Part shown: positions 24,669-32,485 of the stretch, piece by piece | Numbering within the stretch: position 1 is the stretch's first letter | Layout: each line of letters starts with the position of its first letter | Assembly (NCBI GenBank): GCA_910584205.1 | Contig: CAJUAA010000019.1 | Coordinates: forward strand, 10,040 to 74,039 | Source: an uncultured Lachnospiraceae bacterium | GTDB taxonomy: Bacteria; Bacillota; Clostridia; Lachnospirales; Lachnospiraceae | DNA: 64,000 nt | Direction of reading: 5' to 3' | The notes under the pieces: generated by a model | Told to the model about the DNA's origin: nothing | Database searches by the model: none | Seen by the model: the letters and a program-made list of their open reading frames with translations, nothing else | Translations under genes and position numbers: made by a program

Positions 24669-26035
24669 AAAAAAGCGGTACGGTGTTCTTCTGCCAGAAC
24701 TGTGGATTTGAAGCTTCCAAATGGTCCGGGCAGTGTCCGGCCTGCAGGGAGTGGAATACCTTTGCGGAAGAACCGGCGGCTCCCAGGACAAAGGGAGTGA
24801 CTGCCGGGAAGAAAAGGAGCGGAAAACCAAAGACGGAGCCGGTTACGCTGGATGCCATTGACCTGAAGGATGGGGAGCGGACATCCACAGGCATGAAAGA
24901 GTTGGATCAGGTACTGGGCGGCGGGATCGTCCCCGGTTCTCTGGTGCTGGTGGGCGGTGATCCGGGGATCGGGAAATCCACACTGCTCCTTCAGGTGTGC
25001 CGCAATCTTGCAGAACGCCTGCCAAAAGTCCTGTATATCTCCGGGGAGGAATCCCTGCAGCAGATCCGGCTTCGGGCGTCCCGTATCGGGACGTTTTCGG
25101 ACGCCATGAAGCTGATGTGCGAGACCTGTCTGGCGGATATCGAGGAGGTGGTGCTCCGGGAGGCGCCTCAGGTGGTAATCATCGATTCGATCCAGACCAT
25201 GTATCAGGAGGAGATTTCCTCGGCGCCGGGAAGCGTATCGCAGGTCCGGGAGGCCACCGGCGTTCTGATGCGTCTGGCGAAGGAACAGGGGATCAGCATC
25301 TTTATCGTTGGACATGTGACGAAAGAGGGGACCGTGGCGGGACCCAGAGTGCTGGAGCATATGGTGGACACGGTACTCTATTTTGAAGGAGACCGGCATG
25401 CGTCCTACCGGATTCTCAGAGGGGTAAAAAACCGGTTTGGCTCCACCAATGAGATCGGGGTGTTCGAGATGACGGAAGCCGGACTTCGGGAAGTGGCAAA
25501 CCCTTCGGAATATATGCTGAGCGGCAGGCCGGAAGGAGCGTCCGGTTCGGTGGTTGCCTGTACCATGGAAGGAACGCGTCCCATGCTGCTGGAAGTACAG
25601 GCACTGGTGTGCAGGACGAATTTCGGCCTTCCCAGAAGAACCGCCGCGGGGATCGATTATAACAGGGTCAATCTTCTGATGGCGGTTCTGGAAAAAAGAC
25701 TGAATCTGCCGCTGTCCAGCTATGACGCCTATGTGAATGTTGCCGGAGGGCTTCGGCTGAATGAGCCGGCCATGGATCTGGCGCTTGTGCTGGCGGTCAT
25801 CTCCAGCTACAAAGATCTGCCGGTTTCAGGTAAGACCATCGTCTTTGGAGAAGTGGGACTGAGCGGGGAAGTGCGTGCGGTCAGCATGGCGCAGCAGAGG
25901 GTGCAGGAAGCCAGAAAACTGGGATTTACAAGAGTAATCCTTCCGCAGAGCAGCCTGGAGCAGGTGAAGAATGTGGAAGGGATCCGGCTGTCCGGTGCGG
26001 CTACGGTCAGAGACGCGCTGCGCATGATCGTCTGA
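24665..26035 (+). CDS. radA: DNA repair protein RadA
   Basis: A 456-residue RecA-like branch-migration helicase. The N-terminal zinc finger is CQNCG ... CPACREW (residues about 10-31), followed by Walker A GGDPGIGKSTLL, Walker B VVIIDSIQTMY and the diagnostic RadA motif KNRFG (in GVKNRFGSTNEIGVF). The C-terminal Lon-like domain includes YVNVAGGLRLNEPAMDLALVLA. Overlap of four bases with clpC fits the common clpC-radA order of Firmicutes. It processes recombination intermediates in the cytoplasm. Confidence 0.96.
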   Translation: MKKSGTVFFCQNCGFEASKWSGQCPACREWNTFAEEPAAPRTKGVTAGKKRSGKPKTEPVTLDAIDLKDGERTSTGMKELDQVLGGGIVPGSLVLVGGDPGIGKSTLLLQVCRNLAERLPKVLYISGEESLQQIRLRASRIGTFSDAMKLMCETCLADIEEVVLREAPQVVIIDSIQTMYQEEISSAPGSVSQVREATGVLMRLAKEQGISIFIVGHVTKEGTVAGPRVLEHMVDTVLYFEGDRHASYRILRGVKNRFGSTNEIGVFEMTEAGLREVANPSEYMLSGRPEGASGSVVACTMEGTRPMLLEVQALVCRTNFGLPRRTAAGIDYNRVNLLMAVLEKRLNLPLSSYDAYVNVAGGLRLNEPAMDLALVLAVISSYKDLPVSGKTIVFGEVGLSGEVRAVSMAQQRVQEARKLGFTRVILPQSSLEQVKNVEGIRLSGAATVRDALRMIV

Positions 26036-26056
26036 TTGACAAAACTGCTGACAAAA

Positions 26057-26082
26057 TTTGATGACAAGATTTGATGACAAGA
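26057..26082 (+). repeat. 13-bp tandem repeat, two copies
   Basis: TTTGATGACAAGA occurs at 26057-26069 and 26070-26082, between radA and the tRNA promoter. A slipped copy-number change is the simplest explanation. Confidence 0.8.
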
Positions 26083-26095
26083 TTAGAAAAAAATG

Positions 26096-26124
26096 TTGAC
26101 ACTGCACATAAAATGTGTTATATT
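26096..26124 (+). promoter_or_regulatory. Promoter of tRNA-Trp
   Basis: TTGACA (26096-26101), a 17-base spacer and TATATT (26119-26124) end 19 bases before the mature tRNA, as expected for a stable-RNA promoter. Confidence 0.8.
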
Positions 26125-26143
26125 ATCCGAGTGTCAAAGATAC

Positions 26144-26216
26144 AGGGATATAGTTCAGTCGGTAGAACGTTGGTCTCCAAAACCAAATGTCGAGGGTTCG
26201 AGTCCTTCTGTCCCTG
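26144..26216 (+). tRNA. tRNA-Trp (anticodon CCA)
   Basis: A 73-base cloverleaf. The acceptor stem AGGGATA (26144-26150) pairs with TGTCCCT (26209-26215) with one G-T pair, followed by discriminator G. The anticodon arm TTGGT-CTCCAAA-ACCAA places CCA at 26177-26179, and the T arm contains GGTTCGAGTCC. No CCA end is encoded. It is a single tRNA with its own promoter and terminator. Confidence 0.95.
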
Positions 26217-26221
26217 TTCAG

Positions 26222-26251
26222 GCTTCGGAATTGTGGTTCCGGAGCTTTTTT
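26222..26251 (+). terminator. Rho-independent terminator after tRNA-Trp
   Basis: A nine-bp stem (26222-26230 with 26237-26245, one G-T pair), a six-base loop TTGTGG and six T residues (26246-26251), six bases after the tRNA. Confidence 0.85.
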
Positions 26252-26288
26252 GCATAAATGCATATGTTTTTAAGAAAGGAAGGCACAG

Positions 26289-27161
26289 GTGACAGGAAAA
26301 AAAATCATGGCGGCCCTGCTGGCGGGATCGATGCTGGTGTCCACAGCCGGATGTTCGCATATCATTTCCAGCGTATCTGCATCGGGAGAAAATGAGGAAC
26401 AGCGTTCGGCTGATCGGAACCGTTTGGAGACAGTTCAGAGGGAAGGCAGGCTCGTGATCGGCGTTTCGCCGGATTATGCGCCGTTTGCATTTGAAATAAA
26501 GGAAACGAAAGAGGGTGTCTCCTGTGCGGGGGCTGACATTGCCCTTGGCCGTTATATTGCGGAAAAGCTTGGAGTGGAAGCGGAATTCTGCCAGATGGAA
26601 TTTGAGGACTGCATGGCAGCAGTGGCGGAAGGAAGCGTGGATCTGGTACTGCTGGGGATGCTTCCGGAAGAGATCCGGGGAAATATGATGGATTTCACAG
26701 ACACCTATTACCAGCCGGGCGATCAGGTGCTGCTGGTAAAAAGCAACCGGGACGACCGGTGGAAAAGCCTGGAGGATCTGGAAGGAAAGACGGTGGCGGC
26801 GCAGTATGGCAGCCTGCAGGCGCAGCTTGCAGTGGAGCAGCTTCCAGGATCGTATGTGACGCTGACAGAGGACGCGTCCGAGGCGCTTCTCATGGTCCGG
26901 GTAGGTTCTGTAGACGGAGCGGTTCTGGAACGGGAACTGGCGGAAGACATGATCAAAGAACACGCGGAGCTGGAGATCTCTCCGGTGAAGCTTTCCTTCG
27001 AACAGGAGAAGGGCGTGGTCGGAGGCGTTGTAAAGGGCGAAACGGAGCTTCTGGAGGAGGTTAACGACATCCTTGCAGACGTGTCGGAACAACATCTGTA
27101 TCTGGAATGGCTGGACGAGGCCAACAGGCAGGCCATGGAGCAGCAGCCCGCTATTCGCTGA
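26289..27161 (+). CDS. Amino-acid-type solute-binding lipoprotein
   Basis: A 290-residue extracellular binding protein of the SBP_bac_3 type. The signal peptide ends at TAGC (lipid-modified cysteine at about residue 23). The mature domain begins RLVIGVSPDYAPFAFE, then GADIALGRYIAEKLG, and DLVLLGMLPEE and TVAAQYGSLQAQL follow the family order. GTG 26289 has AAGGAAGG upstream. No permease or ATPase gene adjoins it, so it is an orphan binding protein, or the transporter is elsewhere. Its 3' end overlaps that of the convergent LysR gene by 11 bases. Confidence 0.87.
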   Translation: MTGKKIMAALLAGSMLVSTAGCSHIISSVSASGENEEQRSADRNRLETVQREGRLVIGVSPDYAPFAFEIKETKEGVSCAGADIALGRYIAEKLGVEAEFCQMEFEDCMAAVAEGSVDLVLLGMLPEEIRGNMMDFTDTYYQPGDQVLLVKSNRDDRWKSLEDLEGKTVAAQYGSLQAQLAVEQLPGSYVTLTEDASEALLMVRVGSVDGAVLERELAEDMIKEHAELEISPVKLSFEQEKGVVGGVVKGETELLEEVNDILADVSEQHLYLEWLDEANRQAMEQQPAIR

Positions 27162-28071
27162 GAATTCCTACGGGAATGTTGCCCAGCCAGTCAGGCTGAC
27201 GGTAGTGGGCGACAATGTCCCGGATGGTGTCCATGGCGGGGGTAAAGATCCGGTCCTTGTGATAGACGAGGCTGAAGGAGCGCTTCAGCTCATTGGTGTG
27301 AGGATTGAAGATTCGGATCTGCCGGCTTCGGATATCCCGTTCCAGCAGGCGCACGGAGACGACGGCCAGACAGTGGTTGTAGATGATCGCGTTGCGGAAA
27401 GCGTCCGGACAGGTGGCCTCCCAGGAGATGCGGATATTCAGGTTATGCCGTTTGATGAACTTGTCAAAAAGGGCCCGCGTACCGCTTCCCTGTTCCCGCA
27501 TGATGAACTTCTGTCCCTCCAGCTCGCGCACACGGATCTCGTCCCGCGCCGCGAAAGGATGGTCCTGTGCGCATCCGAGTACGAGAAAATCCTGGATGCT
27601 CGGTACCATGACCAGGTCCGGGTGATGGATCTCTCCCTCCACCAGGGCGATGTCCAGTTCGGACCGCAGAAGCTTTTCTTCGATGATATGGGTATTGGCA
27701 ATGAAGGTATAGGTCTCGGTGTCCGGCAGCGCATCCTGAAAATCATTCAGAATGTTGGAGGTCAGGCAGGAACCGACCGTGATCGTAGAGCCGATGCGGA
27801 TGATGTCTTTCTTGCTTCCCTCCAGCATATGGTGCTCCAGCTGGTCGAACTGAGAGACCAGCGGATAGGCATGGTTTAGAAGCTCCTGTCCGGCCGGCGT
27901 GATGTGAAGCCGTCTGGAAAGCCGGTCAAAAAGCCGGGTTCCGTAATATTCCTCCAGTTCCCGGATGGCCTGGCTGATGGTGGGCTGGGACAGGAACAGT
28001 TCTTTTGCCGCCGTATTCATGGAACCGCATTCCGCGACGGCGATAAAGATCTTTAAATGTCGGATGGTCAT
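27151..28071 (-). CDS. LysR family regulator, divergent from a siroheme reductase
   Basis: A 306-residue regulator. The winged helix-turn-helix is at residues 1-60 (HLKIFIAVAECGSMNTAAKE and SQPTISQAIRELE). The effector-binding part has IRIGSTITVGSCLTSNIL and FIMREQGSGTRALFDKF, resembling CysL/CbbR-type regulators of sulfur and carbon metabolism. It diverges from the reductase at 28246, and a 17-bp palindrome lies 35-50 bases upstream of its start. It therefore likely controls the reductase and itself. The inducer is not evident. Confidence 0.9.
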   Translation of the reverse strand: MTIRHLKIFIAVAECGSMNTAAKELFLSQPTISQAIRELEEYYGTRLFDRLSRRLHITPAGQELLNHAYPLVSQFDQLEHHMLEGSKKDIIRIGSTITVGSCLTSNILNDFQDALPDTETYTFIANTHIIEEKLLRSELDIALVEGEIHHPDLVMVPSIQDFLVLGCAQDHPFAARDEIRVRELEGQKFIMREQGSGTRALFDKFIKRHNLNIRISWEATCPDAFRNAIIYNHCLAVVSVRLLERDIRSRQIRIFNPHTNELKRSFSLVYHKDRIFTPAMDTIRDIVAHYRQPDWLGNIPVGILSE

Positions 28072-28105
28072 AACGTTCCCTCTTTCGTTAAAAAGTTAAC
28101 ATGCT

Positions 28106-28122
28106 TATAGGTATTACCTATA
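28106..28122 (+). promoter_or_regulatory. LysR recognition palindrome
   Basis: TATAGGTA-T-TACCTATA is a perfect 17-bp palindrome containing T-N11-A. Its centre is 65 bases before the start point predicted from the reductase promoter, the classic recognition-site position for LysR activators. It also sits in the divergent lysR control region. Confidence 0.75.
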
Positions 28123-28143
28123 GATATGATAGAATAATATCAT

Positions 28144-28172
28144 TTTTCACCATAAGAAACAAGTGCTATAAT
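28144..28172 (+). promoter_or_regulatory. Promoter of the siroheme reductase gene
   Basis: A weak TTTTCA (28144-28149), a 17-base spacer and a perfect TATAAT (28167-28172) preceded by TGC (extended -10). The poor -35 box fits dependence on an activator bound upstream. Confidence 0.65.
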
Positions 28173-28245
28173 AAGAGTCGGCTGGTAAACAGAACGAAAA
28201 GCAGAAACTATGACCCACAGGAAGGGAAAGAACAGGAGGAACAGC

Positions 28246-29181
28246 ATGTCAGCATTAACCGTAAGCGCAGCAGACGAGAAGAGAGTCAAGGGAATGGGCT
28301 TTCTGAACAACAAAGGAACCGATAATTTCAACGGACGAATTATCACGGTGAACGGCAAGATCACCGCGGCCCAGCAGAAATGCATCGCGGAGGCAGCGGA
28401 GAAATTCGGAAACGGCGAGGTGGTTTTCACGACCCGTCTGACGGTGGAGGTACCGGGGATTCCCTATGACAGGATCGAGGAATTTCAGCAGTTTATTGCC
28501 AGAGAAGGGCTGGTGACCGGAGGTACCGGCCCAAAGGTACGTCCGGTGGTTGCCTGTAAGGGAACGACCTGTCAGTATGGGCTTCTGGATTCCTTTGAAC
28601 TTTCCCGGGAGATCCACGAAAGGTTTTATGAGGGCTACAGACAGGTGACGCTTCCGCATAAATTCAAGATCGCCGTGGGCGGATGTCCGAACAACTGTGT
28701 GAAACCGGATCTGAACGATCTGGGTATCATCGGGCAGTATATCCCGAATTTTGACAGGGATTCCTGCAAGGGCTGCAAGAAATGCGCCATCGAGAAAACC
28801 TGTCCCACAGGAGCCGCGAAGGTCGTGGACGGTGTTCTGAAGATCGACGGGAACGTATGCAACAACTGTGGCCGCTGTGTGAAAAAATGTCCGTTTGACG
28901 CGATAAAAGACGGTACGTATGGATACCGGATCTGCATCGGCGGGCGCTGGGGCAAGAAGGTGGCCCAGGGCCGCGCGCTCAGCAAAATTTTTACGGATAA
29001 AGAGGAAGCGCTGGCGGTGATCGAGAAGACGATCCTTCTGTTCAAAGAGCAGGGGAAGGCAGGCGAGCGTCTGGCACAGACCATCGACCGTCTGGGATTC
29101 GAGTATGTGGAGGCGCAGCTTCTGTCTGACGAGATCCTTTCAAGAAAGGATGAGATTCTGGCAGCAGACCTGAATGCTTAA
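28246..29181 (+). CDS. 4Fe-4S/siroheme reductase, sulfite reductase family
   Basis: A 311-residue protein combining a nitrite/sulfite reductase ferredoxin-like half (FTTRLTVEVPGIPYDRIEEF), a siroheme/4Fe-4S ligand set with cysteines in VACKGTTCQYG and GGCPNNCVKPD, and two ferredoxin 4Fe-4S sites CKGCKKCAIEKTCP and CNNCGRCVKKCP. It resembles AsrC or small dissimilatory-type sulfite reductases. Reduction of sulfite to sulfide is the best guess, though other oxyanions are possible. ATG 28246 has AGGAGGAA upstream. No AsrA or AsrB gene adjoins it, so the electron donor is outside the window. Confidence 0.85.
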   Translation: MSALTVSAADEKRVKGMGFLNNKGTDNFNGRIITVNGKITAAQQKCIAEAAEKFGNGEVVFTTRLTVEVPGIPYDRIEEFQQFIAREGLVTGGTGPKVRPVVACKGTTCQYGLLDSFELSREIHERFYEGYRQVTLPHKFKIAVGGCPNNCVKPDLNDLGIIGQYIPNFDRDSCKGCKKCAIEKTCPTGAAKVVDGVLKIDGNVCNNCGRCVKKCPFDAIKDGTYGYRICIGGRWGKKVAQGRALSKIFTDKEEALAVIEKTILLFKEQGKAGERLAQTIDRLGFEYVEAQLLSDEILSRKDEILAADLNA

Positions 29182-29202
29182 GGCGGACTGCCTGTGGAAA
29201 GG

Positions 29203-29233
29203 GCCTTTCCGGAACGACCGGAAGGGCTTTTTT
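29203..29233 (+). terminator. Rho-independent terminator
   Basis: A ten-bp stem (29203-29212 with 29218-29227, one G-T pair), loop AACGA and six T residues, 21 bases past the reductase stop. Confidence 0.85.
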
Positions 29234-29375
29234 CGGAGAAATTTGGGAAATCTGCCGGATTCTTTTCGACTGGGAGACGAAAATATGTTCGAAATTTCTC
29301 GATATTCCTGCCGAATAAATGTGGCACAAGCAGAAAAAGAGTGCTATAATATGTGAGGTAAGGGAGTGAATAAGT

Positions 29376-30041
29376 ATGCGAGAGGTTCGGCAAGGACAGT
29401 TTTACAGACATTTCAAAAACCGCCTGTATCAGGTTGTGGCGGTGGCAGAACATTCGGAGACAGAGGAACGTATGGTGGTCTATCAGGCGCTTTATGGGGA
29501 CTATCGTATGTATGTAAGACCATATGAGATGTTCATCAGCGAGGTGGATCATGAGAAATATCCTCAGGTGACGCAGAAATACCGTTTTGAACTGGCGGAG
29601 CTGACAGAAGAGGCGAAGGCTGACGGACAGGTGCAGACATCCGTAGCGGAAAGTCCCAGGGACGCCGTGGAAACGGAAGCGGACAGTCTCCGGAGCCCCG
29701 CGGAAGCGAAGCCGGAAAGTCCTCGAAACGTTGTGGAAGCGGAAGCGGTGAAAAATGAACAGGAGGCGGATCAGAAAAGAACAAAGCGTCCATCTCCGGA
29801 GGAACCTGACGGGAACGGCAGTGTGAATCCGGTGCTGCTGGAATTTCTGGATGCGGAGACGCTGGAAGAGAAGCTTCATATCATGATCTTTGGCCGGAAT
29901 CAGATGGACGACAACCTGTTGAACAGCATCGCCATATCCCTGGATCTGGTGGTGGATGAAAAAAGCACACAGGAAAAATACGATGAGATTCTGAACTGCC
30001 TGTCCATGATGGAGAAGTTCGAATGTAATCGTCTGAGATGA
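29376..30041 (+). CDS. DUF1653 domain protein with repeat-bearing linker
   Basis: A 221-residue protein. The first ~65 residues are a DUF1653 domain (GQFYRHFKNRLYQVVAVAEHSETEERMVVYQALYG), a small beta fold of unknown function. A charged linker (about 85-145) contains an imperfect internal repeat, ESPRDAVETEA and ESPRNVVEAEA. A helical C-terminal part (about 155-221) has LEEKLHIMIFGRNQMDD. The start follows GGGAGTG, and an extended -10 box TGCTATAAT is at 29342-29350. The Mrp gene follows after 90 bases. Function unknown. Confidence 0.8.
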   Translation: MREVRQGQFYRHFKNRLYQVVAVAEHSETEERMVVYQALYGDYRMYVRPYEMFISEVDHEKYPQVTQKYRFELAELTEEAKADGQVQTSVAESPRDAVETEADSLRSPAEAKPESPRNVVEAEAVKNEQEADQKRTKRPSPEEPDGNGSVNPVLLEFLDAETLEEKLHIMIFGRNQMDDNLLNSIAISLDLVVDEKSTQEKYDEILNCLSMMEKFECNRLR

Positions 30042-30131
30042 TCCGATATCCTGTCGGGAGCCTGTCCGGCGGACCTGTCTGTCCGACTGTGCTGAAGGCG
30101 GGAATAAAAACAAAAAGAGAGGTTTATACAA

Positions 30132-30968
30132 ATGGCAGAAAGAGAATGCAGCAGTACAGGCTGTACGAAAGAGAGCTGCGAAGGATGTCCCAGCAGACAA
30201 CAGAAGCCGGAGAGCATGCTGGAAGCCCAGAATGCATATTCCAATATCAGGCATGTGGTGGGCGTAGTCAGCGGAAAGGGAGGCGTGGGTAAATCCCTGG
30301 TGACCGCGTCCCTGGCCAATCTGATGGCGTCCCAGGGATACCGCGTGGGTATTCTGGACGCGGATATTACGGGGCCGTCCATTCCCAAGATGTACGGGCT
30401 TCATGGCCCGGCGGAGATGGCGGGGGAATGTATCCAGCCGATCTTTACAAAAAACGGGATCGAAGTCATGTCCATCAATCTGCTTCTTCCGGAGGAAGAG
30501 GCGCCAGTCATTTGGAGAGGGCCGATTCTCGCCAATATGGTCAAACAGTTCTGGACCGATGTGGCGTGGGGAGAACTGGATTATCTGTTCGTGGATATGC
30601 CTCCGGGAACCGGTGATGTTCCGCTGACGGTCTTTCAGTCCATTCCGGTGGAGGGGATCATCGTTGTGACGTCTCCGCAGGATCTGGTCCGGCTGATCGT
30701 AAAGAAAGCGCTGAACATGGCGGAGGCCATGAAAATCCCGGTCCTTGGGCTGGTGGAAAATTACAGTTATGTGGTCTGCCCGGACTGCGGCAGGGAATAC
30801 AGGATCTTCGGGGAGAGCGGTATCGACGCCCTGTCAGATGAACTGGATCTGCCCGTGCTGGGCAAGATGCCGATTGATCCGAAGCTGGCAGAGCTTGCCA
30901 ACGGAGCGTTCCATGAGGCGGAAAATGAGTATCTGCTGCAGGCAGAAAACAGGTTGATGTTCCTGTAA
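30132..30968 (+). CDS. Mrp/NBP35 family iron-sulfur carrier ATPase
   Basis: A 278-residue P-loop ATPase. An N-terminal cysteine set (CSSTGCTKESCEGCP) resembles the NBP35-type N-terminal cluster. The deviant Walker A is GKGGVGKS (about 46-53), then DADITGPSIPKMYGL, DMPPGTGDVPLTVFQS and a C-terminal VVCPDCG cysteine pair for bridging 4Fe-4S clusters between subunits. Family members carry clusters to apoproteins. Neighbouring 4Fe-4S enzymes (28246) are possible clients. A long hairpin follows the stop. Confidence 0.92.
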   Translation: MAERECSSTGCTKESCEGCPSRQQKPESMLEAQNAYSNIRHVVGVVSGKGGVGKSLVTASLANLMASQGYRVGILDADITGPSIPKMYGLHGPAEMAGECIQPIFTKNGIEVMSINLLLPEEEAPVIWRGPILANMVKQFWTDVAWGELDYLFVDMPPGTGDVPLTVFQSIPVEGIIVVTSPQDLVRLIVKKALNMAEAMKIPVLGLVENYSYVVCPDCGREYRIFGESGIDALSDELDLPVLGKMPIDPKLAELANGAFHEAENEYLLQAENRLMFL

Positions 30969-30972
30969 AGAT

Positions 30973-31014
30973 AACAGGGAAGGGGCTCCGCGGATGCGGG
31001 GCCCCTTCCCTGTT
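30973..31014 (+). terminator. Long GC-rich hairpin, probable terminator
   Basis: An 18-bp stem (30973-30990 with 30997-31014, one G-T pair) and loop CGGATG, directly after mrp. The T run does not follow immediately (a TTTTT occurs at 31025), so it could also act as a 3' stabiliser. Confidence 0.6.
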
Positions 31015-31040
31015 TGACCGAAACTTTTTAATCAGTTAGG

Positions 31041-31520
31041 TCAGGCTGTTCTTTCTTTGATTTTTGAAACTTCGTCTGCAAGCTTCCGGACTTCTTCAAT
31101 CAGATAGTTCACCTTTACTTCGTAAGCCCGGTTGTTGTCGGCGGCAGGAACCGCCTGATTGAGTTTATTGGTAAGATCAATAAAGTTTTCAGCCAGCAGC
31201 CGGATATTCCGGTCTGTGGAATTCTCAAGATGCAGCTCGATATTGATCACTTTCTTCTTTAGTAGTTGGACGTCTTCTTTCAGATTCTGGACGTCGTCCT
31301 TCAGATTCTGGACATCCTCTTTCAGGCCCTGGATGTCCGCCTTCATGATCAGCATGTCGTCCTTCAGGCCCTGGACATCCCCTTTCAGGCCCTGGACATC
31401 CCCTTTCAGGCCCTGGACATCCCCTTTCAGGCCCTGAATGTCCGCCTTCATTCCGTGCATTTCATCCTTCATCCCCAGCATTTCAGCCAGAAGCAGATCA
31501 AGTTTTTCACTGTCTGTCAT
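31041..31520 (-). CDS. Heptad-repeat coiled-coil protein
   Basis: A 159-residue protein. After a short start (TDSEKLDLLLAEMLGMKDEM), residues about 21-88 are near-perfect seven-residue units of the form GLKGDVQ, NLKDDVQ or GLKEDVQ, predicting one long parallel coiled coil. The C-terminal ~70 residues (IELHLENSTDRNIRLLAENF, then a second short coil) look like a conserved tail. No signal peptide is seen. It has its own promoter. Three identical 21-bp units encode part of the coil. Structural or scaffolding roles are possible, but the function is unknown. Confidence 0.8.
   Translation of the reverse strand: MTDSEKLDLLLAEMLGMKDEMHGMKADIQGLKGDVQGLKGDVQGLKGDVQGLKDDMLIMKADIQGLKEDVQNLKDDVQNLKEDVQLLKKKVINIELHLENSTDRNIRLLAENFIDLTNKLNQAVPAADNNRAYEVKVNYLIEEVRKLADEVSKIKERTA
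31365..31436 (-). repeat. 21-bp in-frame tandem repeat in coiled-coil gene
   Basis: Three identical 21-bp units (31365-31385, 31386-31406, 31407-31427) and a nine-base partial copy encode GLKGDVQ repeats. Degenerate copies flank them. Copy-number change would shift the coil by whole heptads without breaking the frame. Confidence 0.9.
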
Positions 31521-31575
31521 AAGACACTCCTTTCGTAATGATTGCTGACTTTATGTACAAGTAGCTGCAGGCAAT

Positions 31576-31604
31576 ATTATATCATGAAGAAGACGAAATG
31601 TCCA
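31576..31604 (-). promoter_or_regulatory. Promoter of the coiled-coil gene
   Basis: On the minus strand TGGACA (31604-31599), a 17-base spacer and perfect TATAAT (31581-31576), about 55 bases upstream of the start at 31520. Confidence 0.7.
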
Positions 31605-31671
31605 TTGTTTTTGTACATACAGCAGAAGAAAAAACAACAAAAGAAATAAAAAAGCCGAACATAGAAGGATG

Positions 31672-32406
31672 CTACCGGACAAGCCAGAAATCCTTCACGA
31701 CCGCGAAAAACTCCCGCAGCAGATTGGTGGGCTGGGTGGCCAGATCGCTTTTCGCGGGAATGCCGCTGGCATTCTCATAGCCCAGCGTCTCAGCCAGGTG
31801 CAGGGCGCGGCAGATATGAAATCCGTTGCTGATGATACCGACCGAAGTGCCTTCGGGGATCATTTCGCCGGAAAAGATCAGGTTCTCGCGGGTGTTTGTA
31901 GATTTTGGCTCTTCCAGGACCCGTTCATCCGCAATCCCTTTTTCCAGAAGGTACTGTTTCATGGCGGAACTTTCTGTACAGGGTTCGTTGCTGCCCTGGC
32001 CGCCTGAGACGATGATGATGGTGTCTGGATTTTCCAGGGCATACTCATATGCCCGGTCAAGCCTGAGGGCCAGCGCCCGGCTGGGTCCCGAAGCACGCAC
32101 ATGAGCGCCCAGGACAATGACATAATCCTGAGCTTCTCCGGGTATGGTAAGAGCGCCTTTCAGAATCATTCCCTCCACGCCCAGGAAAAAGAGAAAACAG
32201 ACAGAGACAAAGAGCAGGATTCCCGTGCGGACCGGAAGCGGAAGATGCTGAAAAAACCGGATTCGGAACAGCCATCCCAACAGCAGGAATCCCGCGGACA
32301 TCAGCAGCCATACAAGGTAAAAGGCGGAAGTGAAGCCGCTGTATAAAAGCAGCACAATAAAATAAATAAGGCAGAGAATACCGGCAGCAACGCAGATAAC
32401 GGGCAT
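31672..32406 (-). CDS. YdcF/DUF218 family membrane protein
   Basis: A 244-residue protein with three to four N-terminal hydrophobic segments (residues 1-95) followed by a DUF218 domain: YVIVLGAHVRASGPSRALALRLDRA, IIIVSGGQGSNEP, MKQYLLEKGI and STNTRENLIFS. Related SanA and YdcF proteins are linked to envelope processes and bind nucleotide-like ligands, but their reactions are unknown. It is a single gene on the minus strand with an AAGGAG ribosome binding site. Confidence 0.88.
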   Translation of the reverse strand: MPVICVAAGILCLIYFIVLLLYSGFTSAFYLVWLLMSAGFLLLGWLFRIRFFQHLPLPVRTGILLFVSVCFLFFLGVEGMILKGALTIPGEAQDYVIVLGAHVRASGPSRALALRLDRAYEYALENPDTIIIVSGGQGSNEPCTESSAMKQYLLEKGIADERVLEEPKSTNTRENLIFSGEMIPEGTSVGIISNGFHICRALHLAETLGYENASGIPAKSDLATQPTNLLREFFAVVKDFWLVR

Positions 32407-32485
32407 AAAAACTCCTTTCCATGAGAAACCAAAACAGATTGTATGGTTTCAGTTTACCACAGATCAGAAGATTCTGCATCCTGTA

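Noticed and set aside
26036..26143. T-box or short tRNA gene cluster around tRNA-Trp
   Set aside because: Only one cloverleaf is present, with its own promoter and terminator. The upstream repeats do not fold into a T-box leader.
31365..31436. Regular short repeats that could suggest a CRISPR array
   Set aside because: The repeats are directly tandem with no spacers, are in frame within a coiled-coil gene and encode heptads. No cas genes are near.
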